A stretch of DNA of 64,000 nt from Istiophorus platypterus (Eukaryota; Chordata; Actinopteri; Istiophoriformes; Istiophoridae): positions 2,417,001 through 2,481,000 of the forward strand of contig CM029122.1 of assembly GCA_016859345.1 (NCBI GenBank), written 5' to 3'. Below the pieces are notes generated by a model. That model was not told where the DNA came from, ran no database searches, and saw nothing but the letters and a program-made list of their open reading frames with translations. Made by a program: the position numbers and the translations under genes. Below, piece after piece: positions 26,823 through 36,818 of the stretch (its first letter is position 1; every line of letters begins with the position of its first letter).

Positions 26823-27420
26823 ACGTTTGTTTACTACCATTGTCGGCCTTTGAATTGCCTCCTATGCACAGCGTATCATTGTATCACTAGCAAAGGTTCA
26901 GTGTTTAGTTCATTACAAGAATCTTTAGAGCTACATCTCCTCCTAGTGGCCTTATAAAAAAATTGAGGGGGGGGTATAACTCTTCTTGATATTTCACTGG
27001 CCATTAAATAATGATGAAAACCCATGTTTGCTGCGCCAGAGCAGGAATGAAAAATAATAATGCTTCGACCCATTCTACCACAAGTTCAGTAGGCTAAACA
27101 CACACTAGAGATACACTCACAAACATAAAATGTTGACAACTTCATCTTAAAATTTCAGAAAATTATGAAATATGTCTGGTGATAATGATACAGCTGTTTT
27201 GGGGTTTTTAATATTTTTACTTAATATCTCAATGTTTCACTGTGATACCGATGTGGTTCCCTGACAGCATCCTCCTCCCTCCTCCTCTCCTGCCATCGAG
27301 TTATCAAACAGCCATTTTCTTTTCTTCCGTCACTCCCCTGTACTCTTCAATTTTCTGGGCCATTTCTTCACCTTTTAATTCCTCTGCTGCTACTGTTATT
27401 TAAGACGGTTTTACTTGAAG

Positions 27421-27426
27421 TTTATT
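27421..27426 (-). terminator. slc35a5: Candidate slc35a5 polyadenylation signal
   Basis: Minus-strand AATAAA (plus-strand TTTATT) lies about 825 bases beyond the slc35a5 stop. It would leave a gap of about 600 bases to the convergent ccdc80 signal. Other weaker variants are possible. Confidence 0.35.
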
Positions 27427-28250
27427 TCGGAACAAAAAAGGCATCCATATGTGTATCAATTTAATGGCACAAAACAAGAATCTTGCAAGAAATATACATT
27501 TCATAGTGTTTCACAGCTGCAATATATCTATACTCTGCCATTACCCCCCCCCCCCAAAAAAAAGGCCAAGTGAAAAAGAACCCAGAGCCAGCTTGTTGTG
27601 CTTTTAGAAATTCACACCTCAGTGGTCCATTGTGTCCCTGCTAATGGTTCTGGTTCGGATGTGAGAAATAAAATAGAAATATACAGTCCTGCTGCGTGTG
27701 TGAATTTCTGGTAACATATAATTTAGAATTCCAAGGTTTTTTCATGAAGCTATAGTTTTGTGGATTTGTACAAAGATTGTGTTGCTGCCATTTTGCACAT
27801 TCGCTTAGCCCCAAAGATAATGACAGAGTCAAATGAACTCAAAAAATGAAGAATGTAAAGCTGGGTTACAAACGTAAAATTGGCTGGAAAGTGGCAGTTG
27901 GACACTGAGCTTGTAAATTACCTGCAAGTAGTCAAATAGCTGCACATATGACAGGATTCATAAGAGGCAACAACAGAAGCTCTTAATGATCCCAACTGGC
28001 AGACGGTTATTATTTTCCTGCACAGACATGGTGCTGGTGTTCCTCTCACAGCAGTCACACACAGACAGGCGCATTTCAGAAATGTATACAGCAGCCTTTC
28101 ATTACCACGAGGGCGCGACGGACCCGGTCACGCAAATGGAATCGACACCGTCGTGGTCCGCTTACCCTGTCGGCGTCACTGTGACGGAAAGAAGCTGTGA
28201 CCGCATCCAGGGGCGCAAGTCTATTAGCGGCGAAGAGGAATGGGTCATCA

Positions 28251-28882
28251 CTACAAGGACTCTTCCTCAGACTCACTGTCGGTGTTGGGCTTCGTCAGGA
28301 GTTCCAGCTCCTCCCCGTCCTTCAGCAGAAAACAGAGAGACAGAGAGACAGAGAGACAGAGAGAGCACAAATCAGGTTGAGGTCAAGAGTGGTTGAACAT
28401 GGTGGAGAAAACCGGCAGACGCAAAGGTATTTCTCATATAAACATCCAAACAACAAGTTGTTTTAAGAGGGTGGAGGGGAGGTTCTACTGCCTTGAAAAC
28501 ACGGAGGGGAAATACTTTACATTTTAAAGCCGCAGCTAATAACCATCACTTTCTTTCTGTACAAGCTCTACCAAAGAAACAAAGAACAAGTCTAAAGGCT
28601 GTTAGTTCACACAGAGGAGAAGTTTTTCCCTCAGCCTGGGACAGGGGCACGAGTCCTGGAAACCGCTTCAGAGTCCCAATAACACCAGGACAGCATCCTC
28701 ACGAAGCCCTCGCAGAGATTGGTTCCGTTTAATAACTTCCTCTTTCCAAGTCCAGCCCACTGCACTGACCTAATGAAATTACGCGAGTTAATGCCCCAGC
28801 ATGAGTCTGAATGCTGTTTTCATAGCGGGGCAAGAAATTGCATTATGGAGGAATCGAGAGCCAAGTTTCCTACAGAGGAAAT

Positions 28883-28950
<68 letters not shown>

Positions 28951-31900
28951 AGGAGAGGAAGGGGGGTGTTAGGCGAGTGATGCCGTCTTTGGGCCTGCTT
29001 GGTCGCAGCTGTGCATGCGTGACTGCTGAGGACTTGTGGGTTTGCCTCCTACCCCTCTGGACCTCTCGAAGACCTCTCCGTTGATGACCCGCAGCTTTTC
29101 CTGCTGCAGGGCGTACTCCGGGTCCCGGGGCCGACTGGCATTGTAGATAAAGATGGCCAGCAGCACCACGGGGGCCTGGAGGAAGAAGTCCAGCGAGGGG
29201 CGGAAGTTGAAGAGGAAGAGGGAGAGGGTGGTGACGAGAACGGTGGTTATCTGGCCCGTCAGCACGTGGAACATGTTGTCCCTGAACTTCAAGATGAAAG
29301 CCACAGATAAACCCAGGGCGGCTAAGGGGGAGAATAGAAAAAGAGCGCGTTCTTTAGACACAGGCTTTTTCTTTCTCAGATCAGCTACACGCTCTTAGAC
29401 AACTTAGAAAGCCTTTGATGTTGTATACTAATTTTGATAAGTGCAGCTTTTATCAGAAGGCAGTTATCAAGCATTGGTTATTTGTTCAAAAGCTTAAAAT
29501 TTAATTTTCCTGACTTTGACCTTTTACATACTTGCAAACAATGACCAGTGTTGTTCACCAAGACCATAGCACTGGGCATTTATTTATCTGGCCTGAGTTT
29601 ATGTTGCCTGAGTGGAAACAGCAGAGATTTTTTCGTATCACAGCAAAAAAAGGCTTAGGCATGAGGTTGTTGGATGTAGGAATCCGTCAGATTCAAAAAC
29701 TGGACCCCGGGGTTTTTATCCTCTCTTGTACCCTAAGGGGTTTATTCCTCACAACAGGAGTGAGATGAGAGGATCAATGGCAGGCTCATATCTGACAGTC
29801 AAATTTGAAGCTACAGCCCACAGCCACTTAGCTTAGCTTAGCAGACAGACTGGGAAGTAGGGTTTCGGAAATAGTAAGTCATGGTTCGGCCAGACATCTT
29901 TGTTGGATCACTGCTCTAATTAGCTAGTTTACTTATCTGGCTCACTGTCTCTTATTGTGAGAGGATAATTGTATGTTAACCACATGCAATTTGGTTGGAA
30001 AAGCTGAACACGGCATCCTCTGTCACATTTCAAATCACCACTTACAAAGAAAACTCTTTCGGGAAGAACGTGTGTTTGGTTCCTTTCAAGGAGTTAGAAG
30101 AGAAGATCAATACCACTTTTATATTTGTCAGTTAAATATGAGGCTGCAGCCAGATGCTTAGTTTAGCGTAGCATAAAGAAGTGGGGAGAAACAGCTAGTC
30201 TTGTGTTTTTTAGTTTGTGTTTTGTTAATTTATCTTGGAAGTGCAGGTAGGAGGATTTTTTTAACCTTTTGACAGAGACAGGCAAGATTTTTCCACCTAT
30301 TTTCAATCTGTATGCTAAGCTAAGCTAGGCTAATCATCTTCTGGTTTTAGCATAATAATCAACAGGACAGATACAACTGTGGTATCGGTCTTCTTATCTT
30401 GAAAAGCAAGCAAATAAGCATATTTTCCAAGATGTTAAACTATTCCTTTAACTGAGGAGTTTTAGTTTTCAGAATTCAAACATGGAGGCATCAGGTCTGA
30501 AAATGCTTGTATCAGATCTTTTCGAAGACACCGATAAATCGCCAGTCGCATCAATTTGATCTGCCGGCACTCACCGGTGACTGCCACAAGGCCCAGGGAG
30601 TAGAGGTTGTGTCCATGGAGGAGGCCACAGTGGACAGTGAGGCCCCGCGCCTCGCTGCTGAGCCCCAGGGTCAGACTGTTGAACACCACACCGAAGGCAT
30701 ACCTACAGCACCACGCAGGAGAGGTTTGGGATTAGACTGGAAGAACTGGCACGGTCTTGTTATTTCCCCCACACGCCGCCTGCTCACAGTTTACTGTTCT
30801 GAATGAAGATGCTCTCAGTGAGCTGGTCCCCGTCTTTCAGGATCTTCTCGTTGTAGATGTTGGCCATGGCGGAGATGAAGCATTGGAGAAGGAGCAGCAG
30901 GTGGCCCGCACCCAGAGAGCGAAGCCTACCCAGGATCCTGTCCCTCCAGGCCTGCCCCGGCAGCAACGACACCCACAGCTCACTGCCACTGCGACAGGAC
31001 AATGAATGGAGAGATGTCTTTAATAATAAGGATTTCAACAGCAGAAAACTAGAGTTCTTCAATTGATCAATTAGCTGTCCCATCGATTAGAATAATTTCC
31101 CAGAGCCCATTGCAATGTTTTCAAATTGCCATTTTTTTTGTCCAATCAACATTCCAAAACCAAATGATATGCAAATTACTATCATGTAACAAATAAAACA
31201 GAAAACTTTTACATTTAAGATGCTGGAACCATAATATTCTTTGCCCTTTGCTTGAAAAATGTTTTAAATGATTAATCAGTCATCAAATTTGCTGCTGATT
31301 AATTTCCTTTGATTTCTACAAGCAACTTCCCAGGCTACATCGTCTTGTGCTACATGATCCTGAAGCTCAAACATAGAATAAAGCTGAGCTTGTTTCACAA
31401 CAGCATGAGCTTGAAATCAGGCGGCCTCACTGCAGCCGGGGAGTCATTGAATATTGACTATTGATCAACAACTGTATTGTACCCTGATAGACTGACAGCA
31501 GATATTTGCCCATAAGTCCTAACTGATCTGCTAATTATCTTAACCTGCCAAAGTTCTTTGTTCATCACCCATTTATCCGTTTCTTGCTTTCACTGCGTTA
31601 CCTGCTGTTCCTCATCTGCTCCAGCAGCTGTGTGTAGAGCAGGCAGGAGTTGGAGGGGGTGGAGAGGGGGTTCGAATGGAGACCCGGCACCGCTACGGGG
31701 TTCTGGCTGCCTCCCGATCCTGTCGTCAGGGACACGATGGACAGGAAGAGGATGACTAGCACCGCCCACTGAACCCAGGACAGGCGCCTCCTTAGGGAAA
31801 AGGCGAGAGACACAAGTCTGAGTTTTAATCTGTGGCTGACGAGACAATCTCAAGGTTCCAAGTGGTGTCAAATACACGGGATTATACAGTCGTGCACATG

Positions 31901-33273
31901 AAAAAAGCCACAAGATCCCTCTTTCCATGACATGGTGCACTGATTAAAAAAAATTACATCTGTGCTTTTATTATTTTTCTGAACTTAGCTTTAGTGAATC
32001 ATCAAAACAAATGCATACAGCGATATTGTCCTGAAGACATTTTTCGCTTTGAAAATAGTGAAATGATTTTTTTCAGGAAAAATGCTGAAAAATTTGATTA
32101 AATCAGCAAATGTCTCTAAAAGAAACAATGACGGCATGAAAAGAGAAAATAAGATCAAGTTTATCAACAGATGCATTACCTCTTATCTTCAGTAAAACAA
32201 ACAGAAAAAAACATGCACACTATCCTTATGAAGCACAGAACATTAAATGAATCCACTCACTTCAAAACAATTCGAAAGAGTACAGCTGTGGTCAGGATGA
32301 CTAAGTTGGAGAACAACACTGCCATGGCCTGGTGACGAGAGGGAGGACAGGAGACAGAGAGATAAAACAGCAGAGCGATTGCACAACATAGCGACTGTAT
32401 CTAACACCAAGTCTTTTGCCAGGACATTTAGTAAAAGCTGGTAAGATATGGGAACGTAAAATCTACATTGAGATAATTTTTATCAAAGAGTTACGAGCAG
32501 GGTGAGGTTTGCATGTTAATGGGAGTTGAGCAAGTTGATTTTATGCAACAAAATTTCCTTGAGAGGCCAAAAATATTTCCTTTTGGTAGGGGTCATTTGG
32601 AATATTTCAGTCTCAACTAACAGGCTGAAGGTAGGTCATCACATAGAAGATGATAAGGTTGTCAAGGAAGTAGAGGAAAGCAGGGACGGCCCACTTCAGG
32701 GAGCTGAGGAAGGAAGAGCTGGAGGAACAGCCCAGGTCTCTGCAGGATCGTCCCTCTGAAGAAACAAATGAAAAAAGAATTAGAAAGAAAAAAAATAAAC
32801 GCACGTGTCCAACGAACACAACAAAACAGACCCCAGCAGTGACATCCATGTTTACCTCGGACAATGACCCGGACTGACATCACTAGACAGAAGAGCAGCT
32901 TCAGGACCTCAGCGAGTAGGTTGACAGAGGCGGGGAGGAAGTCATACTTGTTCTCTGCAAATCAAGATATGAGGTCAAGGAGATGCTGACGCTTCATGGG
33001 AAATACACAAAAAAATAAATATGAAAACTCTTTAACATCTCTTTAAAAGTATGTGCCGGCTCTATTAGAAGCTCATTGAATCTTTTAATGTCTCTGTCAA
33101 AAACATAAAAAAAACAGTTATATCTGCTTCTTTTTCAGTCAGTCACCAGCATTGGCAGAGAACTTGAGCAGCAGGATGCGGCTTGTCCCCAAGGTAACAA
33201 AGCCCAGGCCTAGAGCAAGAGTGTAGGCCGACGAACGGGAGCACAGTCCAGGGCGGGAGCGGCAGCACGCCAT
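28251..33273 (-). CDS. slc35a5: Solute carrier family 35 member A5 (probable UDP-sugar transporter), 9 coding exons
   Basis: Multi-pass Golgi-type transporter of the SLC35A nucleotide-sugar transporter family. Coding exons in transcript order: 33273-33147, 32954-32856, 32755-32622, 32328-32261, 31790-31602, 30988-30788, 30702-30575, 29321-29053, 28319-28251. Junctions are GT-AG in frame and the sum is 427 codons plus TAG, against 424 in human. Hydrophobic segments span the whole protein. Family-typical strings include SRILLLKFSANAENKYDFLP, KWAVPAFLYFLDNLIIFYV, QCFISAMANIYNEKILKDG and LTESIFIQNSKLYAFG. The short acidic tail reads DGEELELLTKPNTDSESEEE. The ATG at 33273 aligns with the human start (Cys-Cys at residues 3-4). 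Convergent with ccdc80, as in human 3q13.2, which supports orthology. The exact sugar substrate cannot be read from sequence. Confidence 0.94.
28883..28947. repeat. (GT)n microsatellite in last slc35a5 intron
   Basis: Uninterrupted GT array of about 32 units between the final two slc35a5 coding exons. Confidence 0.95.
29750..30455. repeat. Teleost dispersed repeat copies in slc35a5 intron
   Basis: Two adjacent copies or halves share GCTACAGCC/GCTGCAGCC, TTAGCTTAGCTTAGCAGACA and a terminal block AAGCAAGCAAATAAGCATAT then AAACTATTCCTTTAA. The terminal block matches the repeat end at about 13413-13459. No coding content. Confidence 0.65.
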
Positions 33274-33284
33274 GGCTGGGGCCA

Positions 33285-33342
33285 GGACTGGAACTGGAAC
33301 CAGAACGGGAACCAGAACGGGAACCGGAACTGGAACCTGATG
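33285..33342 (-). repeat. slc35a5: Short tandem GGTTCC(C/A)GTTC(C/T) repeat just before slc35a5 ATG
   Basis: On the minus strand a 6/12-base unit (GTTCCAGTTCCGGTTCCCGT) repeats up to the start codon. The frame of the ATG is open through it (Val-Pro/Val-Leu repeats) until a TGA about 70 bases upstream. A possible splice acceptor (TTCTGACAG, exon from 33342) falls between, so the repeat is probably 5' UTR of the first coding exon. Confidence 0.6.
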
Positions 33343-34088
33343 CTGTCAGAACTGCTGGAGCACAATGAAAACACAGACACGGAGTCAGTATTGGCCTGGC
33401 TGAAACTCTGAGTATTATTTTCAGGATAGAAACTGTGGGACCGGTTCATCTGAGACCAACATGGTCATTTTCACCACTTTCAGTCAAAAATCAGTCAGAG
33501 CTGATTAGTCAGATATGAGGCTATGAAACCAACAGGTGGCGGGGTGGGGGGGGGGTCGCGGATAAAAACCATTTGGATTATTCTGTACGAGTTGTGGAGA
33601 GAAATGTGAGGGAAATTATGAAACTGGATTTTCATTTTGGGGTTTCCATTAAAGAGCAACATGTCAATATCAGGTCAAAATCTACAGAAAATCCCAATTA
33701 TGGGGTTTGATCGTGACATCTTGTTTATCTTTTTTTTATACTTAGAAACTCAGTACTTCTACCTTTTTTGCAGGGCAAAACAGACTTAATGAATAATCAA
33801 AGTAATCGATAACGAATCATTTTAACTCTTCCAGTGTCCTGATATGCTTACAGTAATAGCCCCATTGTATTACATTGTGTCAGGGCCGTAATTTTAATCT
33901 GTTTACACTCCGAAATTGAGAATTTAAGTCTTTGAGCTCAGACTTAGCATCGTTTTCATTACAACTCTCGTGTTCCTACAAATAAAAATCCCCAGCAAAT
34001 CCAACACGCATCTTTTCTCACATCTTCTGATATATGTTCCTAAAGGACTCGAGAAAAATACGTGAACGCGACATAAACTGGAGACTCT

Positions 34089-34305
34089 TACTTGTTCCTC
34101 TCCCTTTTTCCAACACATAGCAGAAGCGTCGTCTTGTCAGCCCATCGAACTTCCTGGTTAACTCGACGCAGGCGCACTGACGCAAGCGCGTCCTTGACGT
34201 CGCAGCGTAGCTTGACGTGATCCCGATTCTGTGCGAACCAGACTCCTGTGTGATTTTGCGCACTTTTGGCATGTGCGCTTTTTAATTCAGTCGCACGTCA
34301 TTTAG
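34089..34305 (-). promoter_or_regulatory. slc35a5: Probable slc35a5 promoter / non-coding first exon with CRE- and UPRE-like motifs
   Basis: A CpG-rich island lies about 0.8-1.0 kb upstream of the coding start. It contains TGACGTCG at 34195-34202, TGACGTGA at 34213-34220, and CACGTCA at 34294-34300 (TGACGTG on the minus strand). A minus-strand splice-donor-like GAACAAGTAAGAG sits near 34090-34102. TGACGTCA-type sites bind CREB/ATF and TGACGTG is the ATF6/XBP1 core. The transcription start is inferred, not shown. Confidence 0.45.
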
Positions 34306-34529
34306 CGATCTATGAGGCTAAATACCAGATATGAGGGGCCAGGGTGGGAGGGCAGGGGTGGCAGGACCCTCCGTCCCCTCCGCACCACCCCCACCCCTGG
34401 CCACACCTGGCGCCCCCCCTTGTCTGAAGGTAAGTGGTTTGTTACTATCATGGATGGAGTTCTGAACGGATCATTCAGGTCACTGGACCGGAGCCTTTGT
34501 ATGAAGGGACCGTTAACATTTCTTAATTA
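34306..34529. other. Spacer between slc35a5 promoter and repeats
   Basis: Short GC-rich unique sequence with C-runs; no gene seen. Confidence 0.5.
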
Positions 34530-34735
34530 GAGTAAATCAAACGACAAAGAGACAGAAAATAACAACAAAATGACACCAAACAATCACCGTCACCAAACAA
34601 CCAGAGGAGACACACTGGTCTCAATGAGACGGAAAAACAACTACCAAGACTCAAACCGACAACAAAATGACACACAACGGCCACAAAGAGACGCAAAACG
34701 ATCACAGTGATCTGAGGATCATCAACAAAGACACG
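34530..34735. repeat. Degenerate short tandem repeat (ACAAAATGACAC / CAAAGAGACGCAAAACGA type)
   Basis: Recurring ACAACAAAATGACACC, CACCAAACAA, ACAACAAAATGACACACAAC and CACAAAGAGACGCAAAACGA units make a degenerate A/C-rich array of a kind common in fish genomes. No coding signal. Confidence 0.6.
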
Positions 34736-35595
34736 AGACGAGCCCTGATTTAACCCGTAACCGACAGTAAATCAATCATCTGATCTTATTTAACTTGATT
34801 TCAGCGGCACCTTCACACCTTGACGGAGCGACCAGCTAGTACGGTGGCCCCGAGGGCGCAAACACAACCCTACCGGACGGAGCGCGTCGACAAACAGAAA
34901 CCACCGGAACATTTGTTGGTCTGCTGCTCCGCAGTGTTCAGCTAAGTTCTCTGTATAAGAGAAATAGCTCGCAGGTTTTATATGCTAATAAATATACGGA
35001 TTTTTCTGTAGTAATTATATTTAGCATTAATACCGTGTGTTCTTTGTTCTGTGAGAAAAGGTGGTTTTCTGCACTGAGACTTGTCCCCGTGTCACATGTG
35101 TCCTGTAATGTCGTGTTTTATTAAAACATGGATGTGGTAGCTTTTAATGTGGGTTTTTCTGAAATACCACCGCGTTTCTCTAATGTTGTTGTGTCCTCTG
35201 ATTTTTTTCACGTTTTATCCTCCTCTGAATCATTTTGTCCGGTTTTGTTCTACTTTGAAACTCAGGGCCGCTGATACGAGGTCAGACTTTCAGTAAACCA
35301 GACAAATGAAGACTTGTTATTTCATCAGTCTAATTTTTCCCTGAATTATCCCTTGATGTAAATTAAACACGAGGCAGATCGGAGCGTATCACGTCTGTTT
35401 ATTTATAGACAGCGGTGGAGAGTGAATAAATACATTTACTCAGTACTGTACAGGTTTGAATTACTTGTACTTTACTAAAGTATTCTGTTTTCTTCCCTAG
35501 AGAAATATACTTTTTACTCCACCCCACTATATTCATTTAACAGCTATAGTCATACTGCAGACTGACTTTATCAACAAAACCGTAAGCTCAATGCA
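34736..35595. other. Unique intergenic DNA between slc35a5 and f5
   Basis: AT-rich, only short open frames, no recognised element. Confidence 0.5.
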
Positions 35596-36200
35596 TAAAA
35601 TGTGAATAGTGCTAGAGTAATCTAGTACTCTAGCACTTTAGTATTACAGCACTATAGTGCTGTAATATACAGTATACTGTAGTAGTATCCTGTATACTAG
35701 ACTACTCTAGTACTACCGAGTACTCTATCGCTGTAGTAGTACAGCACTATAGTACTGTAATATACAGTATACTGTAAATTACAGTCCTCTAGCACTGTAG
35801 TACTGTAATTTACAGTATACTGTAGTAGTATCCTGTATACTACAGTACCAGAGGACTAGAGTCCTCTAGTCCTCTAGCACTGATTGGAGTACTGTAGTAA
35901 TGTAGTATACAGTATACTGTTGTAGTATACTGTATTCTACAGTACTCAAAGTGTACTGTAGTACTTTAGTATTCAGTATACTAGAGTACTCTGAGTATAC
36001 TACCACAGTATTTTGAATGCTACACTACTACAGTACTATATTACTGGAGTAGCCTGTACTTGGCTTCATAGTAGCCACTTATAATAAGAGTAACTGCAAC
36101 CATCAGTGATGCATAGTTGCACTATAGTTCTATAACACTGTAGTAATGTTATACTAAAGTACTGTAGTACTGAATTATAGTACTCTAGTACCGTATGGCT
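35596..36200. repeat. Palindromic AGTACTGTAGTATAC-type tandem array
   Basis: About 600 bp built from short self-complementary words such as CAGTATACTG, AGTACT, GTATAC and TACTACAGTA. Examples are ATACAGTATACTGTAGTAGT, TCCTGTATACTA and CTCTAGCACTGTAGTACTG. Units vary in length and order, so it is a degenerate satellite-like array able to form many small hairpins. No coding frame. Confidence 0.8.
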
Positions 36201-36647
36201 TTAGTACTGTATAGGCCATATACATAATAACAATTGTAATAAAATTTCCAAGTGAGAGATCTATAAATATTTTAATAGTTATTTTGTTAGAGTAGTACAA
36301 TGTTATTATCAATAATGTTGGGAAAAGCTTACGTCAGTTTAATAGGTGCTCACTGATGACATACACTGAGCAACATAAATATTTATATTACATTTTTATA
36401 TTTTTCTACCCCACAAATATCAATAAACAAAGGGTAGGATGGGTGTTGTCTCAACCCGTTATACACGTAGCAATGTTGTGATAAATGAGCAATTTGATTT
36501 TCAACACTCTTCCCCACCGTGACTTCTTCAGAGATGATGCAGTCAGAGCACCTTCATGGATGATTCACAGCAAAAAAAAACAGACACACAAGGTTTCTAG
36601 AAAAAATATGAGGAGAAACAGTTCATTGCCCCAGGACATGATGTTTG

Positions 36648-36650
<3 letters not shown>

Positions 36651-36721
<71 letters not shown>
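36651..36721. repeat. (GT)n microsatellite 97 bp upstream of f5 ATG
   Basis: About 35 uninterrupted GT units. Its position puts it in the f5 promoter or 5' UTR, or in an intron just before a non-coding/coding exon boundary (TTCTTTTGACTTGTAG at about 36767-36782 resembles a splice acceptor). Confidence 0.9.
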
Positions 36722-36723
<2 letters not shown>

Positions 36724-36818
36724 TGACAGATAAAGCACAGCACCGACCTCTCTGTCAGACCACATCTTCTTTTGACTTGTAGAGCGGACCAGTCTCACCC
36801 AGAGCATCGATCCCAGAC

